This document shows positions 8,485-17,743 of a stretch of DNA of 64,000 bases, in pieces (the first letter of the stretch is position 1; every line of letters begins with the position of its first letter). The stretch lies in contig JASBRX010000031.1 in the NCBI GenBank assembly GCA_030149245.1, forward strand, positions 1 through 64,000. The letters are read 5' to 3'. The stretch comes from Sphingomonas bacterium (GTDB lineage Bacteria; Pseudomonadota; Alphaproteobacteria; Sphingomonadales; Sphingomonadaceae). Below the pieces are notes generated by a model that worked only from the letters and a program-made list of their open reading frames with translations, searched no databases and was not told the origin of the DNA. The translations under genes were made by a program, and so were the position numbers.

Positions 8485-9117
8485 TTACTTCTGGAATGCG
8501 GCGGCGATGGTCAGTTCGACCTCGTCGCTGACCAACGGCACTGCATAGCCGAGGCCAAAGTCGCTGCGCTTGATCGTCGCCTCGGCCTCGAACCCGACAT
8601 TTTCCTTGCCGCCCATCTGCGCCGGCGCCTTGCCCGCACCGTAGAAGTCGACGTCGAGCGTCACGGGTTTGGTGACGCCGTTGAGGGTGAGGTTGCCTGC
8701 GACCTGCGCGGCCTCACCACTCGCATCGACTGTGACCTTGGTCGACACGAAGCGGGCATCAGCCGGGGCCGAGCCGAAGAAGTCGGGCTTGCCGCCGTCC
8801 TTGCCGTCGCGCAGCAGGTGTGCGGTGAAGCCGGGGACGCCGGTCACCATCTTTGATACCGGGATGGTCACATCGACCTTGGATGCGGCGGGGTTTTTGG
8901 GATCGAGCTGCATCGTGCCGGTCACCTGGCCGAACAGGCCCCACAGCGGCGAGAAACCGAAATGGTTGACCTCCCACTTCACCAGCGTGTGGTTGGCATC
9001 GACCGTGTAGCTGCCGCCGGTGATCGCGGCCTTATCCTTAGTGCCCGGCATTTGCTGCGCGACGATCGGGGTGGCGATGGCGGTTGCGGCGAGCAGGGTG
9101 GCGAGGACGATGCGCAT
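8485..9117 (-). CDS. YceI family periplasmic lipocalin-like protein
   Basis: YceI proteins are secreted lipocalin-fold proteins that bind isoprenoids or polyprenoids. The 210-residue product begins with a Sec signal peptide (MRIVLATLLAATAIATPIVAQ). The YceI signatures follow: YTVDANHTLVKWEVNHFGFS, LFGQVTGTMQLD, FTAHLLRDG and, near the end, IKRSDFGLGYAVPLVSDEVEL. ATG 9117 is chosen over the upstream ATG 9156 because the signal peptide starts there and GGAG lies 7 bases upstream. Expression may respond to stress or pH as in E. coli, but nothing in the sequence shows this. Confidence 0.93.
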   Translation of the reverse strand: MRIVLATLLAATAIATPIVAQQMPGTKDKAAITGGSYTVDANHTLVKWEVNHFGFSPLWGLFGQVTGTMQLDPKNPAASKVDVTIPVSKMVTGVPGFTAHLLRDGKDGGKPDFFGSAPADARFVSTKVTVDASGEAAQVAGNLTLNGVTKPVTLDVDFYGAGKAPAQMGGKENVGFEAEATIKRSDFGLGYAVPLVSDEVELTIAAAFQK

Positions 9118-9218
9118 AGGGATTCTCCGGATTGCGTTACGGGGGCGCCACGACAATGCGCGACACCCCCGTCGAGTTCAAATCACGAAATGGGAACGCA
9201 GGGTTTCCCGACGCGCGA

Positions 9219-10346
9219 TCAAAGTTGCGGCAGGATCAAATACTTCTCACCCGTCGCGCGGCGATTATAGGCGGCGATCGTGGCAGGCTGGACCGCGTCC
9301 TCGAGGCTGATGCGGTTGCTGTAGCTGCTGGCGAAGGTGGTGCGGATTTCGGCCGCGACCTTGGCGCGCATCCGCATCACTTCCTCCATCCCCGCCTTGG
9401 CGAGATAGGGGGTGAGCAGCCAGCCGCCGACGCCCCAGATCATCCCGAAACCGCGATTGAGTTCGGTCGGCGCGGTGCTGAGGCCGCCATAGATATAGAC
9501 CTGCTTCATCGTCGACGAGCCATAGGGGCCGTTCGCCGGGTTGGTGCGGACCGCCGCCGCTTCCATCGCGGTCAGGATCTGGCCGGCGAGCTTGCCGCCG
9601 CCGATTGCGTCGAAGGCGAGGAAGGCCTGGGTCTCGGCGATGGCTTCGGTCAGTTGCGCCATGAAATCGGGGGCGCTGCTGTCGACGACATGGGTTGCGC
9701 CGAGATCGCGCAGCAGCAGCGCCTGGGTCTGGCTGCGCACGATGTTCACCAGCGGTACGCCTTCGGAGAGGGTCAGCTTGACCAGCATCTGGCCGAGGTT
9801 CGAGGCGGCGGCGGTGTGGACGAGGCCCTTATAGCCCTCACGCCGCATCGTGCCGACCATGCCGAGCGCGGTCATCGGGTTGACGAAGGACGAGGCGGCT
9901 TCCTCGGCAGCGATGCCGTCGGGGAAGACGAGGCAGTCGCGTGCGCGGAGAAGGCGATATTGCGTGTAGAAGCCGCCGCCCGCTGCGGCCACGGTCTTGC
10001 CGATCAGCGCCTGTGCGGCGGGATCGTCTCCCGCGGCGACAACCGTACCGGCGCCCTCATTGCCGATCGGCAGCGGCTTGCCGGCGCGCACCGCGACATG
10101 GCGGCGGAGGCCTTCGGGGATTTCCGCCCGCGCGCCATAGCCGAGCGGGGCGAAGGCGTTCGAGTCAGCGACGCTGAGCATCACGGCAAGGTCGGATGGG
10201 TTGATCGGGGTCGCTTCCACCCGGATCAGCACTTCGTCCCCGGTCGGCTGAGGGACCGGCACGTCGCGCAGGGTGAGTTCGAGGCCGCCGTCATCGGTGA
10301 CGGTCGAGAACATCTGCTTGGCCTGGGCCGGGATCGTGTCGCTCAA
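9219..10346 (-). CDS. Zinc-binding dehydrogenase / quinone oxidoreductase-like MDR protein
   Basis: A 375-residue medium-chain dehydrogenase/reductase. The N-terminal GroES-like domain (DEVLIRVEATPINPSDL, PIGNEGAGTVVAAG) is followed by a Rossmann domain with HTAAASNLGQMLVKL and ATHVVDSS. The catalytic zinc cysteine and structural zinc Cys4 lobe are not evident, so it is closer to the NADPH:quinone/enoyl reductase branch than to zinc alcohol dehydrogenases. The substrate is unknown. Translation starts at TTG 10346, with a perfect AAGGAGG five bases upstream. An ATG between them (10351) is out of frame and meets a stop two codons later. Confidence 0.88.
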   Translation of the reverse strand: MSDTIPAQAKQMFSTVTDDGGLELTLRDVPVPQPTGDEVLIRVEATPINPSDLAVMLSVADSNAFAPLGYGARAEIPEGLRRHVAVRAGKPLPIGNEGAGTVVAAGDDPAAQALIGKTVAAAGGGFYTQYRLLRARDCLVFPDGIAAEEAASSFVNPMTALGMVGTMRREGYKGLVHTAAASNLGQMLVKLTLSEGVPLVNIVRSQTQALLLRDLGATHVVDSSAPDFMAQLTEAIAETQAFLAFDAIGGGKLAGQILTAMEAAAVRTNPANGPYGSSTMKQVYIYGGLSTAPTELNRGFGMIWGVGGWLLTPYLAKAGMEEVMRMRAKVAAEIRTTFASSYSNRISLEDAVQPATIAAYNRRATGEKYLILPQL

Positions 10347-10478
10347 TGCATCCTCCTTGGTTCATTTGAAATGGGCATACCGTGAATTCGAAAGCGGGAT
10401 CAATGGGGCGCGGGAAATCGTTGCGAGTTGCGTCGTGCCCCCTCGCATTCGGGCGCGGTTTACGTTAAGGTGAACCTC

Positions 10479-10889
10479 ATGACCCGTGCAGCCACCCCGT
10501 TTGAAGTTCCGATCCCGGTCGATCCCGCCGACATCGACTTCATGGGACACGTCAATAACGCCAGCTACCTCAAATGGGTGCAGGAGGCGGTGTTGGCGCA
10601 TTGGCAGAAGCTGGCGCCGGCCGAAGAGGTGGCGAAGCATCTGTGGGTCGCGCTGAAGCACGAGATCACCTATCGCAAGCCCGCGTTCCTGAATGACGAG
10701 GTGGTCGCGACGGTGCTGCTGGAGAAGGTGCAGGGCGTCAGCGCATTCTACGAAACGGTGATCCGGCGCGGCGACACGGTGCTGGCCGAGGTCAAGTCAC
10801 GCTGGTGCTGTGTGGACGCGACGACGCTGCGCCCGGCGCGGATCGCCGAGCATATCGTCGAGCATTTTTTCGGGAAGCGCGAGGGCTGA
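10479..10889 (+). CDS. Acyl-CoA thioesterase (4HBT hotdog fold)
   Basis: A 136-residue hotdog-fold protein of the YbgC/FadM-like 4-hydroxybenzoyl-CoA thioesterase group. The hallmark is DIDFMGHVNNASYLKWVQEA, with the catalytic Asp and the HVNNxxY loop near residues 16-28. The central ITYRKPAFLNDEVVATV strand is also family-typical. ATG 10479 is chosen because AAGGTG lies just upstream and the fold begins about ten residues in. It diverges from the dehydrogenase across about 130 bases. The acyl substrate cannot be read from the sequence. Confidence 0.9.
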   Translation: MTRAATPFEVPIPVDPADIDFMGHVNNASYLKWVQEAVLAHWQKLAPAEEVAKHLWVALKHEITYRKPAFLNDEVVATVLLEKVQGVSAFYETVIRRGDTVLAEVKSRWCCVDATTLRPARIAEHIVEHFFGKREG

Positions 10890-10936
10890 AGCGCGGGGCT
10901 GGGTTGCGGACGCTGGCCGCAGTTCGAATCCTATAA

Positions 10937-11077
10937 TTCCTCCCCTGGAAGGGGAGGGGGACCGCCGCGTAGCGGTGGTGGAGGGGTGTCCCCTGCTGTT
11001 AGCGCGCGCGACCTCGCAACCGGTGACACCCCTCCGTCAGCACTTCGTGCTGCCACCTCCCCTTGCAGGGGAGGATT
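10937..11077. repeat. ctcccctgcaaggggagg-type palindromic repeat
   Basis: The outer arms are hairpins (cctcccctggaaggggaggg at 10940-10959 and cctccccttgcaggggagga near 11056-11075). Inner arms gtggaggggtgtc and gacacccctccgtcagc mirror each other. The same family recurs at 34192-34355 and 56129-56250. It fills the gap between the thioesterase and methyltransferase genes. Confidence 0.8.
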
Positions 11078-11101
11078 TAGGGCACGGTCGAACCTGCGAT
11101 C

Positions 11102-11581
11102 CTACAGCCAGCGCGGGACGCTGTGGACGTAGTTGATGTACGCAACCCCGAACTTGTCGGCCATGTAGCGTTCCTCGCGCGCGATGACGCCATAGTGGAT
11201 GGTCATGATCAGCGGGATGAATAGCCACAGCACCACCGGCGCATTTGCGGCGACGGCGAGGCCGAGATAGGCCAGCGTCATGCCGAGATACATGGGGTTG
11301 CGGGTCCAGCGATAGACGCCCTGCACCACAAACGCCGTCGTCGGCTGCCATGGCGGGGCGGGGGTCCCTGCCGCCTTGAACTTTCCGATCGCGGCGACGA
11401 TCAAGGCACCGCCCGCCAGTACGAACAGCGTGACGACCGTCCAGCGGAGCGACCCGGGCATGTCGAGCCCCTGGGTGCGGACCACCAGATATTCGAGCGC
11501 GATTCCCACGATCAGATAGCCGAGGAAGATCAGCGGCGGCGGGGCGATGACGCCCGGAATATCGGATTTCATTTCGGTCAT
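11102..11581 (-). CDS. Isoprenylcysteine carboxyl methyltransferase (ICMT/PEMT)-like membrane protein
   Basis: A 159-residue integral membrane protein with about four hydrophobic segments. The C-terminal ICMT/PEMT signature is GVYRWTRNPMYLGMTLAYLG, followed by REERYMADKFGVAYINYVHSVPRW. Bacterial members are mostly uncharacterised S-adenosylmethionine-dependent methyltransferases acting on lipids or unknown substrates. It lies 9 bases after the RDD gene on the same strand and may be the last gene of the MoxR operon. The start is uncertain between ATG 11581 and ATG 11572. Confidence 0.85.
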   Translation of the reverse strand: MTEMKSDIPGVIAPPPLIFLGYLIVGIALEYLVVRTQGLDMPGSLRWTVVTLFVLAGGALIVAAIGKFKAAGTPAPPWQPTTAFVVQGVYRWTRNPMYLGMTLAYLGLAVAANAPVVLWLFIPLIMTIHYGVIAREERYMADKFGVAYINYVHSVPRWL

Positions 11582-11590
11582 GGCGCGCTT

Positions 11591-12460
11591 TTAGCCCTCC
11601 GAATCGAACTTGTCGCGCTTTCGCTTGCCGAACAACAGACGGCGCTCGAGGTGGCGGCGCGCGGCGGCGTAATAGGCGTCGAGGAAGGCGCGATCCTCGC
11701 CGACATGGCTGCCATTGTCGGGCCGTCCGAGCTTGCGGCGGATCACGCCGGCAACGGTGACGATGGTGTCGGCGTCGTCGCGATGCAGGATATCGGCCAG
11801 GCGCTGCACCTCCATCTGGCCGTAGGTTTCGAGTTCGTCGGGCGTGAAAGCGTAACGCTCGATCCGCTCGGGCTCGGCATCGGCGAGCAGGTCGGGCGCG
11901 ATTTTGGGCCGTTCATTCTCGACCACCCACGTGCCCGCGATCAAATCGCCCGCGCGCAGCCGGTCGCGGTTGAACAGCGGGAACAGCATGAAGATCGCGG
12001 TCCAGCCAAAGCCGAACAGGGTGAGCCAGCGGCTGCTGAATCCCTCCGCCTGCGCGGTGAGCAGGAAGATGAGGGGCAGGAACACCTCGATCTCACGCGT
12101 CAGGTTGCGCGCCAGCACCGCCCCGCCGGTCAGCCGCCCGCCGTCGCGCGCGACGACGCGCAGCTTGAGTGCGCGCTTGCCCAGCGTTGCCGCGCGCCCG
12201 CCGCTTTCGAACAGGGTGAAGTAGAAATTGCGCAGCAGGAAGAAGCCGAGCAGCCACAGGATCGCCGCGACACTAGCCGATTGCTGGCTCGTCAGCAGGC
12301 CCGCGGCTGCGATCGTGAGCGCGATCAGCGCGGCCAGCATGATCGCGGCATCGATGGTGAACGCCGCGGCGCGCGATCCCGCGCTGGCGAGGCGCAGATG
12401 CAGCACGGCGCCCTCCGGCGTCACCAGTTCGCGGACCAGGCGGTCCTTGCGCTCAGCCAT
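11591..12460 (-). CDS. RDD family membrane protein
   Basis: The 289-residue protein has the RDD motif pattern early on: SRAAAFTIDAAIMLAALIAL (Arg, Asp in the first helix), GGRAATLGKRALKLRVVARDG and NRDRLRAGDLIAGTWVV. Several transmembrane helices are followed by a basic cytoplasmic C-terminal tail of about 90 residues (RRKLGR...LFGKRKRDKF). The function of RDD proteins in these clusters is unknown; some family members act as ion exchangers. ATG 12460 overlaps the SpoIIM gene end by 8 bases, implying coupled translation in the MoxR operon. Confidence 0.9.
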   Translation of the reverse strand: MAERKDRLVRELVTPEGAVLHLRLASAGSRAAAFTIDAAIMLAALIALTIAAAGLLTSQQSASVAAILWLLGFFLLRNFYFTLFESGGRAATLGKRALKLRVVARDGGRLTGGAVLARNLTREIEVFLPLIFLLTAQAEGFSSRWLTLFGFGWTAIFMLFPLFNRDRLRAGDLIAGTWVVENERPKIAPDLLADAEPERIERYAFTPDELETYGQMEVQRLADILHRDDADTIVTVAGVIRRKLGRPDNGSHVGEDRAFLDAYYAAARRHLERRLLFGKRKRDKFDSEG

Positions 12461-13448
12461 GACGACGGCGCCCGCCGAGGGTGAAATAGACGACCCAGAT
12501 CGCGAACATGGTCGCGGCAATGGCGAAGCGCGCTGCGTCAGCAGTGATCAACTGGCGCGCGAACCCTTCGAGCAGGCCGGCGACGAGCAGCATGATGACG
12601 ACACCGATCATCACCAGCGCGCCGCGACGGCCGGCTTCGCCAGCGGCGGCGAGGCGGCTGCGTTCGCCGGGGAAGGCGACGGCGCGCCCGATATGCAGCC
12701 CCGCCGCTCCGGCGAGGATGATTGCGCTCAACTCGGTCGATCCGTGGATCATCAGCCAGCCGGTGAAGCCGACTCCCAGCCCCTTGGACACGAACACCGC
12801 GTAAAAGGCGCCGACCATCACACCATTGCTCGCCATCAAGAACAAGGTCGGGATGCCGAAGGCAAAGCCCAGCGCGAAGGCCAGGATCGAAACCTGGCTG
12901 TTATGCGTGAACAGGAAGGTCGCGAAGATTTCGAGGCCGTCATGCTCGGGTGCGCCATAGATGGACTCGCGCAACGTCTCGACGCTCGCCTGCATGTTGC
13001 GACCGCTGGCGAGCTCACCCGAGACGATTGCGCCGAACCAGCCGGGATCGGCCATGACGAGGAAATAGCCGGCGAGCGCGCTGCCGATGAACAACGCCGC
13101 GATGATCAGGATTTCGCCGACCATCCCGCGCACAGCGGCAGGCCAGCCCTGTGCGAAGAAGCCGCCCAACTGCTTCCAGAAGGAGTCACGGCAGCCATAG
13201 AGAATGAAATAGGCGCGGGTCGACAGGCTCTCCAGATAGGCGATCATCGACCCGTCGAGCGAGGTTTCGCGCGCGATCGACAGTGCCGACAGGGTCGAGC
13301 GATAGAGGCGCGGGAGTTCGAACAGATCCTCGCTGGACAAGCGGCGCGGGGATTTCTTCTCGATCAGGTCGAGCATCGCCTCCAGCCGCTGCCAATCGGC
13401 TTCGCGTTCGGCGCGGAACTGGCTGACGCCAAAGACGGTGCTGCTCAT
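12453..13448 (-). CDS. Stage II sporulation protein M (SpoIIM)-family membrane protein
   Basis: A 331-residue membrane protein. The soluble N-terminal region (SQFRAEREADWQRLEAMLD...ELPRLYRSTLSALSIAR) is followed by about five transmembrane helices and the family core HNSQVSILAFALGFAFGIPTLFLMASNG and HGSTELSAIILAGAAGLHIG. SpoIIM-like proteins outside spore formers occur next to MoxR/DUF58 genes, as here, and have no known function. ATG 13448 forms a 4-base overlap with the DUF58 stop. The open frame continues far upstream, but that part is a shadow of DUF58. Confidence 0.92.
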   Translation of the reverse strand: MSSTVFGVSQFRAEREADWQRLEAMLDLIEKKSPRRLSSEDLFELPRLYRSTLSALSIARETSLDGSMIAYLESLSTRAYFILYGCRDSFWKQLGGFFAQGWPAAVRGMVGEILIIAALFIGSALAGYFLVMADPGWFGAIVSGELASGRNMQASVETLRESIYGAPEHDGLEIFATFLFTHNSQVSILAFALGFAFGIPTLFLMASNGVMVGAFYAVFVSKGLGVGFTGWLMIHGSTELSAIILAGAAGLHIGRAVAFPGERSRLAAAGEAGRRGALVMIGVVIMLLVAGLLEGFARQLITADAARFAIAATMFAIWVVYFTLGGRRRHG

Positions 13449-14781
13449 GGGCGTTCGCGGTCCCGGACATAGCGCTCGGCGAGCGCAAGGGCGAGGTCGT
13501 CGGGCGCGGCTTCGAGCACGTCGATGCCGAGCCGCTTCAACCGCTCGATCACGATCCGCCGCTCGCGCAGCAGGGCGTGGGCGACATTGGCGCGGATCAC
13601 GTCGTCGGCGGTTTCGGGCCGGGCCTCGAGAAAGGCTTCCAGCTCGATATCGCGGAACAGGACGAAGAGCAGGCGGTGGCGCTTGCGCATCCGCGCCGCC
13701 GCGCCGAGCATCAGTTCGGCGCTGGTGGGATCGGTGAATTCGCTGAACAGGATGATCAGGCTGCGGCGCTGAAGCCGCTGGTCGAGCGCGACGAGCGAGA
13801 GGGTGAAATTGCTTTCCTGCGCGTCGTAATCCAATTCGGCGGCGGTGCGGTGCAGCGTTGCGAAGCCGCGCGCGCCGGTGATGCTGCCCGAATCCGCAGT
13901 CGGGCGTCCGGCGAAGCCGAAGAGGCGGACGGTGTCGCCCGATTTGAGCGCGACGAACGATGCAAGCAACGCGGCGGAAACCGCGCGGTCGATGCGCGGG
14001 ACGCCGGCGACCGGCTCGCTCATCGTGCGACCGCAATCGACCGCGAAGACGACGCTGTTGTCGCGTTCGGTGCGATATTCGCGGGCGAGGAGCGAGAGGT
14101 GGCGGGCGGTGGCCTTCCAGTCGATCGCGCGGCGTTCCATGCCGGGCTGGAAGTCGGTCAGCGCCTGAAATTCGGTGCCATCGCCGCTTTCGGGGCGGAT
14201 GCGCGTGCCGAACTGGCGGCTGCGCAGGAACTGGCGCATGCCCTGTTCGCGCACCGGGCGCAGGTCGGGGAGGATCCGGATGCTGTCGTCGGTCGCGGCG
14301 CTGCGCTGGCGATAGGCGAGGCCGAGCGGGCCCGATCCGCGCGCCCAGATGCGGGAGAGCTTCGCGCTGCCGCGTCGAGTGGCGGTATAGCGCAACATAT
14401 TCCCCTCCCGCTTGCGGGAGGGGTTAGGGGAGGGGCTGTCCTCCTGGAGTGCGGCCTGCTTTGACAGGCCCTCCCCCGACCCCTCCCGCAAGCGGGAGGG
14501 GAGAGGGTCCAGCGGCGGCGACACGTCTGCTGCGTAGGCGAGGCCCGGCGTTCCTCCGGCAAGCGCAACCGTCCCGCCGACGTCCACCGCGCTCGGCCCC
14601 TCCAGCCTGAGATCGGCCGCCCGGATGCGTGGCGCGAACAGCCCGTCGAGCAGCACCAGCAGCGCGACGCCCGCTGCCCAGGCGACCGCGAGCAGCCAGC
14701 CGTCCGGACGCACGACGCCGAGCAGCAGCGCCATCGGCGCCGCCACCAGCGTCAGCGCGACCGCCCGCTGGGTCGGAACGA

Positions 14782-14785
<4 letters not shown>
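13445..14785 (-). CDS. DUF58 (von Willebrand A-like) protein with an in-frame repeat insertion
   Basis: A 446-residue protein with two N-terminal transmembrane helices (residues about 8-48), a beta-rich region, and the DUF58 domain. The latter contains [19 protein letters not shown] and the MIDAS-like Asp-x-Gly/Ser stretch [13 protein letters not shown]. Genes of this kind pair with MoxR ATPases. Residues about 95-129 ([20 protein letters not shown] and on) are encoded entirely by a 102-bp palindromic repeat at 14401-14502, inserted without breaking the frame. Both ends overlap neighbours by 4 bases (MoxR stop, SpoIIM start). Confidence 0.92.
14401..14502. repeat. 102-bp palindromic repeat inside the DUF58 coding sequence
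   Basis: The 40-base left arm (14401-14440, tcccctcccgcttgcgggag and on) and right arm (14463-14502) are reverse complements with about four mismatches. Each carries a cctcccgcttgcgggagg mini-hairpin. The element is 102 bases, exactly 34 codons, and has no stop in the DUF58 frame. It encodes a Pro/Ser/Arg/Gly-rich stretch unlike the flanking protein. Confidence 0.85.
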
Positions 14786-15734
<949 letters not shown>

Positions 15735-15738
<4 letters not shown>

Positions 15739-16931
15739 GCCTTCACTTCCTTTCGCCAGTCATCCAGCGCCTGTGCGGCGTGGAGCAGTTCGGTTTCCGT
15801 GGTCGCCGCGCGCACCCGCTGGGTCGCGCTTGCGTAGGAGGTTGTCGTGGGGATCGCGTCGAGTTGGGTATCCAGTGCCTCGCCCTGCACGGTGCGGGGC
15901 AAAGCGAGCCGGCGCGCGGCCCAGTCGCGGATCGCGTCGGCATAGGCGCTGCCCCCCTCACGCGTGCGGCGGGCGCGGCGGGCGAGGCTGACGATATTGT
16001 CGATCAGTGCGGCCTTGCCGAACGGGACCGCGCGCTGTTCGCGCCGGACCGGGCCGAAGCGGGCGAGCGTGGCGATCCCGGCAAGCAGGGCTGCGATGAG
16101 CAAGGCGATGCTGACCCCGGCAAAGGGCGGCTCAAACGCGAGTTGGAGCAGGTTGCGCCCGCCGCTCCCATAAGGGAGCATCGTGTCGAAGATCACGGTG
16201 CCGGGCGCTTGCGGATCGAGCCCGGCGAGCATCGCCAGCGTCGCGCGGGCGTTGGCGCGATACGCGAGCCCGTGATTGTTGAGCAAATCCGGGTCGGCGA
16301 GGACGAAGATGTTCTTGCCGGGAATCTCCGCCAGCACCGCGCCGCCATCGGGTGCGGCGATCAGCGGATAGAGCTTGTCGCCCCGCACCGATTGCAGCGC
16401 TTCGGGCGGGCGGAAGGCGGGGATGGGAAGGCTGGTGCGGATGATCAGCTGCCCGGGCTTTTCGCGCTCCACGCTCGCTTCCGCCACCGGGGCGAGCAGG
16501 GCGGCGATGCGTTCGGGCGGGAGCAAGCCGAGCCGCTGTTCGCGGCGGGGCTGATTGCGCTGGGGCGCGGAAATCCATTTGGGCAGGATGACGAGCACCG
16601 GCGCGTTCGGCCCGGCGGCCTCGTCCAGTGCCGCTTCCATCTCGGCGCGGGTGGTGCCGGCATTGGGGGTGAGAATCAGAATGCCCTCTTCCGGCCGGTC
16701 CGCCGGATCGCTGGACATGCTGACCTCGCCACCGGCCAGTTCGACCAGCTTGGTCAGGCCGTAAAAGCCGGTGGCGAAGCGTGAGGCGGGGCTGGGGATA
16801 TTGCCGCGCTGGCGGTCGATGCGGTCGCCATAGGCGCTGACCAGCAGAAAGCCGAGCGCAAGGATGAACCCCGCCGCGACGAGGATCAGCACCGTGCGCG
16901 TGCGAAACGGGTTGGCGCTGCTCTGAGTCAT
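15735..16931 (-). CDS. DUF4350 domain-containing membrane protein
   Basis: A 398-residue protein with one N-terminal transmembrane helix ([23 protein letters not shown]). A periplasmic-type DUF4350 region follows ([34 protein letters not shown]). A second helix near residue 290 ([20 protein letters not shown]) leads to a cytoplasmic tail. The DUF4350 domain resembles a glutamine-amidotransferase-like fold without a known activity. ATG 16931 gives a 4-base overlap with the upstream DUF4129 gene. Role unknown; the context is the MoxR operon. Confidence 0.85.
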
Positions 16932-17608
16932 CGGCCGAGCGCGAACCCGGCATAATCGGCGCGGGCGCGTTCCCAATCTGCTTGTCCGAGCGGGTGGCCG
17001 GCGAACAGGCTGCGTTCGACATCGGCGACGATGCGGCCGAACACGGCGCGGGCGGCGTCGGGCAGCGCTTCGATCCGGGCGATGTCGCGGCTGGTCCAGG
17101 ACGGGCGCAGCGGATCGCCGCGCCAGCGTTCGATATCCTCGACGCTGCGATGGAGCAGCAGGCGGACGGCTTCATCATAGCGACCGGTGGCGGCGAGCTG
17201 GTCGGCCTCGACCAGCAAGGCGCGGGCGACAGATGCTTCGGGGGTCCAGCCTGGCGTTGCGACGGTTGCGCCGTTGGCGGCCATGCGGTTGGCGAGCCAG
17301 GCGCGCAGCGGCGGGAAGAGCGCGAAGGCCAGCGCGATCACCACCAATGCGATGGCGATCCACATGATCACGGTCCAGCCGCCGCCGACCCATTCGATGA
17401 AATTGCCCAGCGCCTGCAAGGTATTGCGGAGCCATTCGGGCATTTGAGCCTGTTCGGGGATGAGCCAGGGGAAGTCGAACTGGATGCTCGCATCGCCCTT
17501 GAGCGTGCGATGCGCGGCGTCTGCGCTGGCGGGATCGCCGAACGGCGGCGCGGCATTGCCAGCGACCGCGCCATCGCGTGCGGCGGCGCTTGCGCCCTGT
17601 GCCGTCAT
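16928..17608 (-). CDS. DUF4129 domain-containing protein
   Basis: A 226-residue protein and the first gene of the MoxR operon. It has a Sec-like or unstructured Ala-rich N-terminus, one transmembrane helix (WTVIMWIAIALVVIALAFALF, around residues 78-98) and a C-terminal DUF4129 region (ARALLVEADQLAATGRYDEAVRLLLHRSVEDIE). The DUF4129 helical domain resembles parts of transglutaminase-linked MoxR operon proteins. ATG 17608 is preceded by GGGGGGA about 9 bases upstream. The function is not known. Confidence 0.85.
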   Translation of the reverse strand: MTAQGASAAARDGAVAGNAAPPFGDPASADAAHRTLKGDASIQFDFPWLIPEQAQMPEWLRNTLQALGNFIEWVGGGWTVIMWIAIALVVIALAFALFPPLRAWLANRMAANGATVATPGWTPEASVARALLVEADQLAATGRYDEAVRLLLHRSVEDIERWRGDPLRPSWTSRDIARIEALPDAARAVFGRIVADVERSLFAGHPLGQADWERARADYAGFALGR

Positions 17609-17743
17609 TGCCGTGAATCCCCCCGGAAGCTGTTGATGCCCTTGGAGCAAATCGGCAAATTGCGCGCAACGCTTTTCGTCCCTAACGTCGCTTGAACGGC
17701 GCGGCACATCGACCGCGCGGCATCGGACAGGGAGATTTGCGCG

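Noticed and set aside
10937..11077. CRISPR array or insertion sequence ends
   Set aside because: The element is a single paired hairpin with no direct repeats, spacers, target-site duplications or transposase frame.
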